DNA of 64,000 bases from an uncultured Clostridia bacterium (GCA_948976265.1 CARFUA010000002.1:147199-211198), one strand, 5' to 3'. Positions 8,596 to 17,646 are shown, numbered from the stretch's first letter. Notes: generated from the sequence alone by a model not told the origin. Translations and numbers: made by a program.

Positions 8596-9339
8596 TTACA
8601 TAATCATTCCGCCATCAACATGGATAACTTGACCTGTGATATAAGATGCTTCTTCTGACGCTAAAAATTTTACTAAATTAGCAACATCTTGCGCTTCTCC
8701 CATTCTTTTTAATGGAATTTGTGTACTAATATTTTCTTTTTGGCTATCATTTAAAACACTCGTCATATCGGTTGCAATAAATCCCGGTGCAACAGCATTT
8801 ACTAGAATATTTCGGCTAGCTACTTCTCTGGCTAAACTTTTAGTAAATCCAATGATTCCTGCTTTGGAAGCAGAATAATTTGTTTGCCCAGCATTTCCAG
8901 CAACTCCGACAACTGATGAAATATTAATGACTCTACCAGATTTTTGTTTAATCATGAGCGGAATCACGTTTCGGGTAACATTGAACGTTCCTACTAAATT
9001 AATATCTATAACACTTTCAAAATCTTCTTTTGCCATTCGCATTAATAAACCATCTTTGGTGATTCCAGCATTGTTGACTAAAACGTCAATTTTCCCTAAA
9101 GTTTCTATTACTTCTTTGACCATTTTTTCTGCATCTTCAAATTTTGAAACATCGCCTTGTACTAAAGCACATTTTATATCAAAATTTTGCTCGATTTCCG
9201 TTTTTAGTTTTTCTACCTCTTCATTCATCGTTCGGTAATTAATTGCTACATCATAGCCTTCTTTGGCTAATTTTACAGCGATTTCTTTTCCAATTCCACG
9301 TGTTGCGCCTGTGATAAATGCTGTTTTTCCATTTTTCAT
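8596..9339 (-). CDS. fabG: 3-oxoacyl-ACP reductase
   Basis: The 247-residue short-chain dehydrogenase reduces 3-ketoacyl-ACP with NADPH. It has the Rossmann GATRGIGKEIA motif (residues 10-20), NNAG near residue 90, catalytic Ser in ISSVVG and the YSASK pair near residue 156. It lies 16 bases after fabD and 59 before fabF. Position in the fab operon makes FabG the firm choice among short-chain dehydrogenases. Confidence 0.95.
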   Translation of the reverse strand: MKNGKTAFITGATRGIGKEIAVKLAKEGYDVAINYRTMNEEVEKLKTEIEQNFDIKCALVQGDVSKFEDAEKMVKEVIETLGKIDVLVNNAGITKDGLLMRMAKEDFESVIDINLVGTFNVTRNVIPLMIKQKSGRVINISSVVGVAGNAGQTNYSASKAGIIGFTKSLAREVASRNILVNAVAPGFIATDMTSVLNDSQKENISTQIPLKRMGEAQDVANLVKFLASEEASYITGQVIHVDGGMIM

Positions 9340-9355
9340 AATTTTATTTTCCTTT

Positions 9356-10285
9356 CTAAACCTTCAAATTTTCAATTGCATTCTCGAATGATGCAACATC
9401 ATTAATATTCATGCAATTTACTTTTTTATTTACTTTTTTTACAAATCCTGTTAATACCTTTCCTGGTCCAATTTCAACAAATGTGTCCACTCCATTTTCT
9501 ATCATATATTGAATGGAATCTGAAAATCGAACAGGATGAATCACATGGTTTGCCAAAATATCTTTTCCATTGTCTTTTTCTGTATATGGCTTTGCATCCA
9601 TATTTTTGATAACTGCAATTTGTGGCACTTTTATTTCAATATTTTCTAATTCTTTTCTTAATTCATCAGATGCCTTTTGCAATTTTATCGTATGAAACGG
9701 TCCTGCTGTTTTTAATTCCAAACAACGTTTAGCGCCTGCTTCTTTTAATTTTTCCATTGCCATTGCAACACCGATTTTATCTCCTGAAATAGCAACTTGA
9801 CCAGGACAATTATAATTGGCTGGAACAACAAATCCTTCCGTTATTTGCTCACAGACTTTTTCTACCTCCGAATTTTTCAATCCTACTATAGCAGCCATTG
9901 CCCACTCGCCTTCTGGCACTAGATTTTGCATAAATTCGCCACGTTTTTTTACGATTTTTATGACATTCTCAAAATCAATCGCATCTCCACAATATAATGC
10001 AGAATATTCTCCCAAACTCAATCCTGCGGTATATTCGGCTTGAATTCCATGTTTTTTTAATAATTCTAAAATCGCAATACTCATTGTCAAAATTGCAATT
10101 TGTGTATTTTTTGTTTGAAACAATACGTCTTCTGGTGAATCAAACGTCACTTTTGCAATATCGATTCCAGAAATTTGACTTGCTTTTTGGTAAATTTCTC
10201 TTATTTCTTCATATTCATCATATAAATCTTTCCCCATGCCAACGCTTTGCGCGCCTTGACCTGGAAAAATAAACCCTAATTTCAT
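9356..10285 (-). CDS. fabD: Malonyl-CoA:ACP transacylase
   Basis: The 309-residue enzyme loads malonyl groups on acyl carrier protein. The nucleophile serine is in GLSLGEYSALYCGD near residue 92. The residue before it is Leu instead of the more usual His (GHSLG). The second catalytic histidine is in GPFHTIKL near residue 200, and FPGQGAQSVGMGKDLYD is the classical N-terminus. It is the first fab gene, about 100 bases downstream of upp. Confidence 0.96.
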   Translation of the reverse strand: MKLGFIFPGQGAQSVGMGKDLYDEYEEIREIYQKASQISGIDIAKVTFDSPEDVLFQTKNTQIAILTMSIAILELLKKHGIQAEYTAGLSLGEYSALYCGDAIDFENVIKIVKKRGEFMQNLVPEGEWAMAAIVGLKNSEVEKVCEQITEGFVVPANYNCPGQVAISGDKIGVAMAMEKLKEAGAKRCLELKTAGPFHTIKLQKASDELRKELENIEIKVPQIAVIKNMDAKPYTEKDNGKDILANHVIHPVRFSDSIQYMIENGVDTFVEIGPGKVLTGFVKKVNKKVNCMNINDVASFENAIENLKV

Positions 10286-10382
10286 AGCTTTTCCCCTTAT
10301 TTTTATGATTTACTTTTGCATTATATAACACTTTTTCTAAAAATGGAATAGAACGAGTGGTCAGATTTTCATTTTTTATGAT

Positions 10383-11009
10383 TTATTTCGTTCCAAAAAT
10401 TCGATCTCCAGCATCTCCCAAACCTGGCACAATATAGCCATTTTCGTTTAAATGTTCGTCAATTGCTGTACAATAAATCGGTAGATCTGGATGAATTTCC
10501 TGCATTTTTTGGATGCCTTCTGGTGCCGCCAAAATGCACAAAAACTTCAAATTTATTGCTCCGTCTTCTTTTAACATTGTAATAGCATCCATTGCTGAAC
10601 CGCCTGTTGCAAGCATTGGGTCAAGAACAATCACTTCTCTTTTGGCTAAATCTTTCGGAGTTTTATAATAATACTTCACTGGTTTCAAAGTTTCTTCGTT
10701 TCGATACATTCCAATATGCCCAATTTTCGCATTTGGCATAATGTTAATTAAGCCATCTAACATACCAGTTCCTGCTCGCAAAATTGGAATAAATGCGTAA
10801 TTATCTTCATTTATTTTATGCGCTTTCATTTTACAAAGTGGTGTTTCGATTTCTTCCTCTACTGTTTTAGCATCTTTCAAAGCTTCATAACAAAGAATCG
10901 TTGACAATTCTCCAACAATCTCTCGAAATTCTTTTGTTCCTGTATTCTTATTTCTTAAAATAGCTAATTTATGTGATACAAGTGGATGATTCAATTCAAT
11001 AACTCCCAT
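10383..11009 (-). CDS. upp: Uracil phosphoribosyltransferase
   Basis: The 208-residue enzyme converts uracil and PRPP to UMP in pyrimidine salvage. The PRPP-binding motif VIVLDPMLATGGSA (near residue 127) and the C-terminal PGLGDAGDRIFGT uracil-binding region are clear. It has AAGGAG before the start. It lies upstream of fabD in the same direction without an obvious terminator between, so part of the fab transcripts may start at its promoter. Confidence 0.97.
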   Translation of the reverse strand: MGVIELNHPLVSHKLAILRNKNTGTKEFREIVGELSTILCYEALKDAKTVEEEIETPLCKMKAHKINEDNYAFIPILRAGTGMLDGLINIMPNAKIGHIGMYRNEETLKPVKYYYKTPKDLAKREVIVLDPMLATGGSAMDAITMLKEDGAINLKFLCILAAPEGIQKMQEIHPDLPIYCTAIDEHLNENGYIVPGLGDAGDRIFGTK

Positions 11010-11050
11010 AATTTTCTCCTTTTATACGATAAATTTTACTTTAAATCTAG

Positions 11051-11077
11051 TTTATAATATTTTCTAATCACTGTCAA
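11051..11077 (-). promoter_or_regulatory. Promoter upstream of upp
   Basis: On the minus strand TTGACA (11072-11077) is followed, 15 bases on, by TATAAA (11051-11056). It lies 42 bases before the upp start. Spacing is shorter than ideal. Confidence 0.5.
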
Positions 11078-11088
11078 TTCAATCTTAG

Positions 11089-11133
11089 AAAAAAGCTAGC
11101 AATTGTCATTTTAAAACAATCACTAGCTTTTTT
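11089..11133 (-). terminator. Terminator of the unknown gene at 11177
   Basis: AAAAAAGCTAG (11089-11099) pairs with CTAGCTTTTTT (11123-11133), with a partial extension inward. On the minus strand the stem is followed by a T-run. Confidence 0.7.
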
Positions 11134-11176
11134 AAGGCACCATCGTAACCTTTTTGAGTAATACATTTTCTTTCAC

Positions 11177-12232
11177 TTATAACTTTTCAAGAACTAACTC
11201 TTCCAATAAACTCAAGCTTTCCTTTTCCTCCAACACAATACTTATGATTCGTTTTCCTTCTTCATCTTTTAAAAGCTCTTGAAAAAATTGTTCTTTTTCC
11301 TCAGGCCTTATCTTCTGATAAAAATCTTCATAAAAATCTCCAGACTTTTCTTTTCTTTCAATGACCTTTCTAACAAAATCTTCCACTTGCTCTTCTTTCT
11401 TCATATTACAAATCTCTCCGCAAATTTCTGCATCGAAAAGAACAATTTCATCCAACTTTTCTTCCATTAAATAGGTCAAAAATTTGCATTTGATTGGAAT
11501 ATTAGAATACAACCAAGAATACATTTCCGCCGTTCTTTCGACATCTGCATCCTTCAACAAATCCAACTTGACAATTACAACCTCGTAGAGTTTGTTTTTT
11601 TCTATTTCCTTGCAAATAGAAAACACATCTCGCTCCAAACAAATTATCTCCTGCAAAAGTCGCCTTGCTGGTCCCACTCCTAAAATTTCCATCAACTTCG
11701 CAACAGCATAATTTGAAAGTGTTGCTAATTTTTTAAAAATAGTATCATTGCTTGGAATAGCAAGTCCTTCTGGCATTTTAACATTCATCAATCGGTAATC
11801 AACAGTTGAAAGCAATTTTATCCAGCTCTCAAGTGAATTCTCACTTAACAATTTCAGGATTCTTAATCGCCGACCCGCATTTTGTCCATCTGCAAAAAAA
11901 AGTGATGAAATATTTCCTTCCTCAGCATTTAATATCTTTCCTAATTGTTCATCAGAAAAGCTATCAAATAACCGCATATCAGCGCAACATCGGTAGTACC
12001 AGGTATGTGGTTTAATCATGTAGAAAAATGCTTCTTCCAATCCATATACCTTCAAATTTTCTCGAAGCTCATATAATTCATCCGCGCTCAAGTTTGGTTC
12101 AATCTTTTGATACTCTTCCAAAGGAAGGCTTCCAACTAACTTAAACACTCCTCCTTTAAATCCTAAGCCAAGATTTTTTCTCTGGCACTCCCTAAAAAAT
12201 TTCCGAAGTTTCTTTTCCAATTCTGTTGCCAT
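11177..12232 (-). CDS. Unknown 351-residue helical protein with sense CGG codons
   Basis: I do not recognise this protein. It is predicted soluble and mostly helical, with a basic N-terminus (KKLRKFFRECQRKN), Leu-rich helices throughout and a Lys/Glu-rich C-terminus, and no signal peptide. Start at ATG 12232 is supported by AAAGGAG. It has its own promoter and terminator. It uses three in-frame CGG codons (12203-12205, 11972-11974, 11870-11872), a codon I found nowhere as a sense codon in the conserved neighbours. That suggests a different origin or different selection. Confidence 0.7.
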   Translation of the reverse strand: MATELEKKLRKFFRECQRKNLGLGFKGGVFKLVGSLPLEEYQKIEPNLSADELYELRENLKVYGLEEAFFYMIKPHTWYYRCCADMRLFDSFSDEQLGKILNAEEGNISSLFFADGQNAGRRLRILKLLSENSLESWIKLLSTVDYRLMNVKMPEGLAIPSNDTIFKKLATLSNYAVAKLMEILGVGPARRLLQEIICLERDVFSICKEIEKNKLYEVVIVKLDLLKDADVERTAEMYSWLYSNIPIKCKFLTYLMEEKLDEIVLFDAEICGEICNMKKEEQVEDFVRKVIERKEKSGDFYEDFYQKIRPEEKEQFFQELLKDEEGKRIISIVLEEKESLSLLEELVLEKL

Positions 12233-12277
12233 ATTATATTACTCCTTTCTATTTTCCCATATAGGTTCGATGGAGAT

Positions 12278-12306
12278 ATCATAACACAGTTTTCATAAAA
12301 AAGCAA
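12278..12306 (-). promoter_or_regulatory. Promoter of the unknown gene at 11177
   Basis: Minus-strand TTGCTT (12301-12306) and TATGAT (12278-12283) are spaced by 17 bases. It is back to back with the pepV promoter. Confidence 0.65.
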
Positions 12307-12316
12307 ATTCAATCAA

Positions 12317-12345
12317 TTGACACATTTTGTATCCCATGATACTAT
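12317..12345 (+). promoter_or_regulatory. Promoter of the PepV-like dipeptidase gene
   Basis: TTGACA at 12317-12322 and TACTAT at 12340-12345 have 17-base spacing. TAGGAGG at 12362-12368 precedes the ATG at 12374. Confidence 0.6.
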
Positions 12346-12373
12346 TATGAATATAATAATTTAGGAGGTTTTT

Positions 12374-13756
12374 ATGTTTGATAAAATTATTGAAAAACAA
12401 AAAGACGAAATAATCCATTCTCTATGTGAATTAATCCAATTCAAAAGTGTCTCACAAGAAACCAATCAGCCTGACATGCCTTTTGGCAAACCTTGTCAAG
12501 AAGCTTTAGAATACACTTTAAATTTAGCCAAATCTTTTGGATTTCGCACCAAAAATTTAGATGGCTATTGTGGTTATATTGAGTTTGGAGAAGGTGAAGA
12601 ATTAGTCGGAATTCTTGGACATCTTGACGTCGTGCCTGCAGAATTACAAGATGGCTGGACAACAGATCCATTTACCCCCACTATTTATGACCATAAACTC
12701 TATGGTCGTGGCGCCATTGACGACAAAGGTCCTGTCATAGCAAGCCTTTACGCGATGAAAGCGCTTCTAGATTCTGACAAAAAACTAAACAAACGAGTAC
12801 GTTTAATTTTAGGATTAAATGAAGAAAAATCTTGGAAATGTATTAAACATTATCAAGAAATCGGAGAAGAAACACCACATGTTGGTTTTAGTCCTGATGC
12901 TGATTTTCCATGCATTTACGCCGAAAAAGGTATTTTATCCATCCGAATTCATCAGCCTTTTTCCCTTGACAATCTGGAAATTTTGGAAATTGATTGTCAG
13001 CACAATGCATTAAATGTTGTTCCCAAATATTGCTCGATTACACTAAAATTCGATTCTGAACAAGCCCTTCCTTCTTTGGAAAAAACAGATAAAATCGATT
13101 TCGAAAAACTCGATTCTCATACACTAAAAATAACAGCACATGGTATCTCAGCCCACGCTGCTCATCCTGATTTAGGGGAAAACGCTATCACATTACTGCT
13201 TCACTACTTAAATCATTACTTCCCTTCCGATTTTCTCACCAAGCTTTTAGAAATTGGTTTATTGGAAACCACTAGTCCTTCATTTTTAAACGACACTCCA
13301 ATTCAAGACGAATCTGGTATTTTAACTTCTAATGTAGGGTTCTTAGGTTTCGAAAACAGTCTTTTAGAAATTGGCTTGAATTTGCGAATTCCAGTTCATA
13401 CAGCACTTGACGAGATTAAGTCTAAATATACCGCACTCACAAATCTCTTTCCTACTTTAAAAATTGACTTCAGCGCTCAACAAGAGCCACTATTCGTGCA
13501 GAAAAATAGTCATTTAGTTACCACTTTAACTAAAATTTTTCATCAAAAAACTGGCTTAAAAGCAGAACCAATTGCCATTGGTGGTGGAACTTATGCTCGT
13601 GCTTTTCCAAATTGTGTTGCATTTGGTGCTAATATGCCTGGAAAACAGGATATGTGTCATCAAGTTAACGAATTTGTGGATGTAGATGATTTGATTTTGA
13701 GTTGTAAAATTTATGCAAATGCGATTTATGCGCTAGCAACCGAAAAAGAGGAATAA
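12374..13756 (+). CDS. pepV: M20 family dipeptidase, PepV-like
   Basis: The 460-residue di-zinc peptidase likely cleaves dipeptides in the cytoplasm. Metal ligands are visible in order: His/Asp in GHLDVVP (near residue 81), Asp in GAIDDKGP, Glu-Glu in NEEKSW, Asp in SPDADFP and the C-terminal His in DMCHQVNEF. The central lid domain is present and length fits PepV. It is monocistronic, with its own promoter and a terminator that starts within its stop region. Confidence 0.9.
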   Translation: MFDKIIEKQKDEIIHSLCELIQFKSVSQETNQPDMPFGKPCQEALEYTLNLAKSFGFRTKNLDGYCGYIEFGEGEELVGILGHLDVVPAELQDGWTTDPFTPTIYDHKLYGRGAIDDKGPVIASLYAMKALLDSDKKLNKRVRLILGLNEEKSWKCIKHYQEIGEETPHVGFSPDADFPCIYAEKGILSIRIHQPFSLDNLEILEIDCQHNALNVVPKYCSITLKFDSEQALPSLEKTDKIDFEKLDSHTLKITAHGISAHAAHPDLGENAITLLLHYLNHYFPSDFLTKLLEIGLLETTSPSFLNDTPIQDESGILTSNVGFLGFENSLLEIGLNLRIPVHTALDEIKSKYTALTNLFPTLKIDFSAQQEPLFVQKNSHLVTTLTKIFHQKTGLKAEPIAIGGGTYARAFPNCVAFGANMPGKQDMCHQVNEFVDVDDLILSCKIYANAIYALATEKEE

Positions 13757-13777
13757 TTATGATTATTCCTCTTTTTT
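13744..13777. terminator. Bidirectional terminator between pepV and telA
   Basis: AAAAAGAGGAATAAT (13744-13758) pairs perfectly with ATTATTCCTCTTTTT after a three-base loop and is T-flanked on both strands. The pepV stop codon is inside the stem. It should also stop leftward telA transcription. Confidence 0.8.
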
Positions 13778-13847
13778 CTTGATTTTTGGTATTTTACCCA
13801 ATTTGACTTTTGGTGGAAAATATGATATAATAATAGGTTAGGGTATA

Positions 13848-14999
13848 TTACCCCTCTGCTTCAATTTTTACTTCCAATAATTTATTCTTCAATTCTGATT
13901 CAATTTTCATTAATTCTACTTCCGCTTCTTGTCTTTTGCGTTTGCCATCTGTGTGAATTTGAAGAACCGTGTCTAAAGTTTCAATAATATCTGCATTGGT
14001 TTTGGAAAGAGTTTCAACATCAACAATGGCTCTTTCGGATTCTTTCGCAACTTCAATGGTTCCTTGTTTTAATAATTCACTATTTGCTTTTAGCATATCA
14101 TTGGTTAAATCTGTCACTTTTCTTTGGGTTTCTAAGGCAGATTTAGCATTAGCCAATCCTAACGCAATTACAATTTGATTTTTCCATAATGGAATGGTAT
14201 TAATCATAGAACTTTGAATTTTATTGACCAATTCGCTATCATTGTTTTGAATTAAACGGATTTGTGGTGCCATTTGGATGGATATAATTCTGGTAGTTTT
14301 TAGGTCATACAACTTTTTCTCAAATCGATTAATGGTATCTGCCATGTCTTTTACGGTTTGCACATCCAACTGATCTTGTGTTTCTTTTGCTTTGGTTTCC
14401 AAAGATGGTAATACAACTGTTTTCAATTCTTGTAACTTCTTTTCGCCAGCAATAATGTATAAAGAAAGTTCTTTGAAATATTCTAAATTCTTCTCATACA
14501 TTGTATCAAAAGTTGCAATATCTTTTAACATGGTAAGTTTTTGTGCTTCTAGCATTTTCTCAATTGCGTCAATATTATTTTCTACTTTGTTATACTTGGC
14601 AATTACCTTATTTAATTGCTTTTTTATAGAATTAAACAAGCCTGGTTTTCCACTCAAAATGCTAGAAGAATCAGATTGAAAAGATTTTAGTTCGGAAACC
14701 AAATTTGCCAGTAAATCCCCCACTTTCCCTGTATTTTTGGTTTTCACTTCTGTTAAAACAGTATCTGAAAATTTGGAAATATTATTTTGTGCAGATGCTC
14801 CAAATTGCAAAATTTGCGCTGTGTTAGAAATGTCAATTTTGGTCAAAAATTGGTCAATTGCTTGTTTTTCAGCATCTGTCAATGCCTCATAACTTAACGA
14901 ATTTTCGATTTTCTCCTCTGTAATTTGTTCTCCTGTAATTAGAGCTGTTTCGAGCTCCTTTGTTTCTACTTTGTCTACTTTTAATTCTAAATTTTCCAT
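13848..14999 (-). CDS. telA: TelA/KlaA family toxic-anion resistance protein
   Basis: The 383-residue protein has the acidic N-terminus, DAEKQAIDQFLTKIDISNTAQILQFGASAQ region, long helical core and the NQIVIALGLANAK segment typical of TelA. TelA proteins are linked to tellurite, colicin and envelope-stress resistance, with an unknown biochemical role. It is the last gene of a three-gene operon with the VWA protein and the XpaC-like membrane protein, matching the xpaC-telA pairing known in Bacillus. Confidence 0.9.
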   Translation of the reverse strand: MENLELKVDKVETKELETALITGEQITEEKIENSLSYEALTDAEKQAIDQFLTKIDISNTAQILQFGASAQNNISKFSDTVLTEVKTKNTGKVGDLLANLVSELKSFQSDSSSILSGKPGLFNSIKKQLNKVIAKYNKVENNIDAIEKMLEAQKLTMLKDIATFDTMYEKNLEYFKELSLYIIAGEKKLQELKTVVLPSLETKAKETQDQLDVQTVKDMADTINRFEKKLYDLKTTRIISIQMAPQIRLIQNNDSELVNKIQSSMINTIPLWKNQIVIALGLANAKSALETQRKVTDLTNDMLKANSELLKQGTIEVAKESERAIVDVETLSKTNADIIETLDTVLQIHTDGKRKRQEAEVELMKIESELKNKLLEVKIEAEG

Positions 15000-15014
15000 A
15001 TTTTTTCCTTTCTT

Positions 15015-16691
15015 TTATAAGTTTGAATTAAACAAATTTTTTAATTCATTAATAACATTTCCTGAATTAGCATCAATACTAGCCGCCTCATTAATCGAAG
15101 ATATTTTTTCGAGTGCTGCAATATTTGCATTATAGCCAATTGTATAAATTGGGATATTCAAATTTTTAATAACATTGCTTGCCTCTTCAATTGAATGACC
15201 TCGATTGGTTTCTCCATCACTTAACACAAACATCATCATTTTGGAATCTGGAACTTCTGCCTGTTTTTTGACAAGCATGTCGGCAGCTACCATAATAGCA
15301 TCAAATGTAGCTGTTTGACCATTGGCATATAAACTTTCAACTGCCCCATTAAAATACGATTTTTGATTTAAGTTAAATTCGTTAATTGGCAAATTAATGG
15401 TAACATCTGTGCTATAACTCACCAACCCAATATGATTGTTACTATTAATATATTGCATACTATTAATTAAAGACTGTTTCAATTGAACCAAAGGTTCTCC
15501 TGACATACTGCCAGAAACATCTGTTACAAAAACTGCTATGATTGGTTTTCCTAAATCTTTTTCTTCTTTCCATAATTTTTGTGCACTAATTAAAATATCT
15601 CCTTCGTAACTGGTTGTATTCGTATAATCTGGATTGTTATAAAACCCATACTCAGTTGCTATTTTTTTTGATTCTCCTGACGTGCAATATTGTGTGAAAA
15701 GCTTCAAGAGTTCTTGTTTTTCAGAACTTAGTTCTCCGATTGCATACATTGGGCTATCATGTCTTACTCCAAATGGAATGAATTGATAATCACGTTTCAA
15801 TGTAGCATCATTAGAATACGTTTGATATTCTAAAATAAAAGCATCTAATGAACCGCTTTCCGCTGCTGTTCTCATTTGCATTGTAATATACGATACAAAT
15901 GGTACATTTTCTTGAAATTTCTGGAAACCACTAATCGCATTTGTGCTTAATGGATTTTCTTGGTCAAAATAGGATAAGGTAGAAATCAAGAAATTCATAC
16001 CTGTTGAACTCGCATACGGATTTGTGTATCCCATGGCGATTTCATTGTTACAAGTTGCTTCAACAATGACACCTAAATCAACTTTCCCATATTTTTCTTG
16101 CAAAGCATCGTAAGTTGAACTAGATAGCAACATTCCTGCTGCATTTGGGGCAATTCCGTCATCAATTTGCGTAAGATTTACTTTGTGAGAACGAATCATC
16201 TCAATCCATAATTCGTTAGATGGTGTAAATGCTTCTGGAACATATTTTTGAGAGGAAATATAGTCTACGGCAATTCCAGAGGCAATCGAACGAATAGAAA
16301 CCGTTGCCTTTTTCCCATTGACCGTTTGACCAGATTGATTAAACTTTTCGGCTATCTCATTTAGCCAACCATCTGTGTCTTCTCCTGCTTTTTCTGGGGA
16401 AGAAAAAATTTCAATGTTAATTTCCCCTTTTCCTTCCACAGTAAGTGGATATTCTGAAATATCTGGTAATTCATCTTTTAGCTTGGTTTCTCCCAAAGAA
16501 ACCGTTGATTTTTTCAAATCTGCTTGTTCTACTTTGATTTTTTTTAAATATTTATCCAAATAGGATATTGCTTTATCATACGATTTTTCAGAAGATGACT
16601 TTTTTAAATTTTGTGTAAAATAAATCCCCCCTGCAATCATTACAATAAATATGATGATTAAAATCATCATCATTTTTCTTTGTTGATTCAT
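15015..16691 (-). CDS. Membrane-anchored solute-binding-like protein with VWA domain
   Basis: I place the start at ATG 16691 (558 residues) because AAGGAGG lies seven bases before it. An earlier in-frame ATG at 16724 overlaps the upstream gene. A single hydrophobic anchor lies at residues 5-26. An extracellular region resembling periplasmic binding proteins follows, then a von Willebrand A domain from about residue 385 with the metal-site motif DVSGS, the later Thr in NGQTATFDA and Asp in VLSDGETNRG. It presumably senses or binds something at the surface for the TelA system; the ligand is unknown. Confidence 0.8.
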   Translation of the reverse strand: MNQQRKMMMILIIIFIVMIAGGIYFTQNLKKSSSEKSYDKAISYLDKYLKKIKVEQADLKKSTVSLGETKLKDELPDISEYPLTVEGKGEINIEIFSSPEKAGEDTDGWLNEIAEKFNQSGQTVNGKKATVSIRSIASGIAVDYISSQKYVPEAFTPSNELWIEMIRSHKVNLTQIDDGIAPNAAGMLLSSSTYDALQEKYGKVDLGVIVEATCNNEIAMGYTNPYASSTGMNFLISTLSYFDQENPLSTNAISGFQKFQENVPFVSYITMQMRTAAESGSLDAFILEYQTYSNDATLKRDYQFIPFGVRHDSPMYAIGELSSEKQELLKLFTQYCTSGESKKIATEYGFYNNPDYTNTTSYEGDILISAQKLWKEEKDLGKPIIAVFVTDVSGSMSGEPLVQLKQSLINSMQYINSNNHIGLVSYSTDVTINLPINEFNLNQKSYFNGAVESLYANGQTATFDAIMVAADMLVKKQAEVPDSKMMMFVLSDGETNRGHSIEEASNVIKNLNIPIYTIGYNANIAALEKISSINEAASIDANSGNVINELKNLFNSNL

Positions 16692-16707
16692 GATTTCCTC
16701 CTTATTT

Positions 16708-17376
16708 TTAAATTTCATCGCCACGTAAGGTTTTGAGAGAATTGGTCATATCGCTTAAAACATTGCTTAAAGTATCGTCAGTTGTGGTATCATCTAATTG
16801 AGAAACTTCCGTCAACAATTTGTTAAATTCGGTCAAAATATTTTCATTGGATACAATTAATTTTTGAATATATTTTTTATGCTCTTCAGACAAATTTTCT
16901 CCCATATCTGCATCATAAATTGCAATTCTGTTTAAAATTTTTCTCACATTATTGACTAAAAATGAAGTAGCCTGTACTCCCAAATCGGTTAAGGCTGTAA
17001 AATGTTCTTTATTATTTTGTTGCAGTATTTCGTTTAATACTTTATTCTTTTTATCAATCGAAACTATTTGCAGAATCGCTTGACTAATTTCTTTTTCAAA
17101 GGGAGATTTTTTGGAATAACAGGATTCTAATGCTTGTTTGTAATCATTTACATCCTTTAATTTATCTAAATCATAGCCATATTTGGCAGTATTAGAAAAA
17201 CCTAGAAATAAGATTTCTCCTAGTATAACTAAAATATTAATAAGAATCATAATACAAAAAAAGACTGGTTGAATCTGAAAAGATAATCCATAAATTCCTG
17301 GTGAAAATAAAATAATATCAATGAACGCTAAGGTGATTGTGATAATTAACAGTTTTAAAAAAACTTTATTATTCAT
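16708..17376 (-). CDS. XpaC-like membrane protein of the TelA operon
   Basis: The 222-residue product has two hydrophobic segments (about residues 8-28 and 36-58) and a helical cytoplasmic part. Position before VWA and telA and the general layout resemble XpaC (5-bromo-4-chloroindolyl phosphate hydrolysis family) proteins, which accompany TelA. Sequence similarity to XpaC is only suggestive by eye. It ends 16 bases before the VWA start. It has its own promoter at 17399-17427. Confidence 0.55.
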   Translation of the reverse strand: MNNKVFLKLLIITITLAFIDIILFSPGIYGLSFQIQPVFFCIMILINILVILGEILFLGFSNTAKYGYDLDKLKDVNDYKQALESCYSKKSPFEKEISQAILQIVSIDKKNKVLNEILQQNNKEHFTALTDLGVQATSFLVNNVRKILNRIAIYDADMGENLSEEHKKYIQKLIVSNENILTEFNKLLTEVSQLDDTTTDDTLSNVLSDMTNSLKTLRGDEI

Positions 17377-17398
17377 CTTAAGCCTCCTTACTAATCAA

Positions 17399-17427
17399 AT
17401 TTTAATTGATTTTTGCAGAAATGTCAA
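17399..17427 (-). promoter_or_regulatory. Promoter of the XpaC-like/VWA/telA operon
   Basis: Minus-strand TTGACA (17422-17427) and TAAAAT (17399-17404) have exact 17-base spacing. It lies 23 bases before the first start codon, downstream of the noncoding RNA terminator, so the operon does not depend on the RNA promoter. Confidence 0.75.
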
Positions 17428-17477
17428 TCATTTTTCTGAAAAAATATAGAGAACTGATTTTGCGTTTAAGTTAACAA

Positions 17478-17640
17478 AAAGAAAAACAAAGATAGGTTAA
17501 ATGTAACCTCCTATCTTTGTCTTTTTGAAAGCTATTTTCTCCGCTCCGCACTCCACCTTCCATTTTGTTCTTTCCCTAATAACCACATTACGTGGTGTTC
17601 ATTCCCAACTGGGCATTTTTTGTTTTATATCTATTAACAT
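17478..17640 (-). ncRNA. Independent structured noncoding RNA, about 160 nt
   Basis: A consensus promoter directs leftward transcription from about 17640 into a region without a convincing ORF. The transcript ends in a strong hairpin (ACAAAGATAGG at 17486-17496 with CCTATCTTTGT at 17510-17520) followed on the minus strand by TTTTTCTTTTTG. The body holds small hairpins (CCC-AGTT-GGG near 17612; ACCAC-GTAAT-GTGGT near 17590) and a G-rich single-strand-like stretch near 17545-17565. It does not match SRP RNA, tmRNA, RNase P or riboswitches I know. The only internal frame (30 codons) runs through the terminator. Confidence 0.6.
17486..17520 (-). terminator. Terminator of the noncoding RNA
   Basis: An 11-bp perfect stem has a 13-base loop that can itself pair partly, followed on the minus strand by a long T-rich run at 17474-17485. 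Confidence 0.75.
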
Positions 17641-17646
17641 AAATAC

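Noticed and set aside
16692..16724. Upstream start of the VWA protein (MAMKFKNKEEI...)
   Set aside because: It overlaps the previous gene and lacks a ribosome site, while AAGGAGG stands directly before ATG 16691.
17478..17640. A riboswitch leader of the XpaC-like/VWA/telA operon
   Set aside because: A consensus promoter lies between the RNA terminator and the operon start, and the RNA has no match to riboswitches I know, so an independent RNA is preferred.
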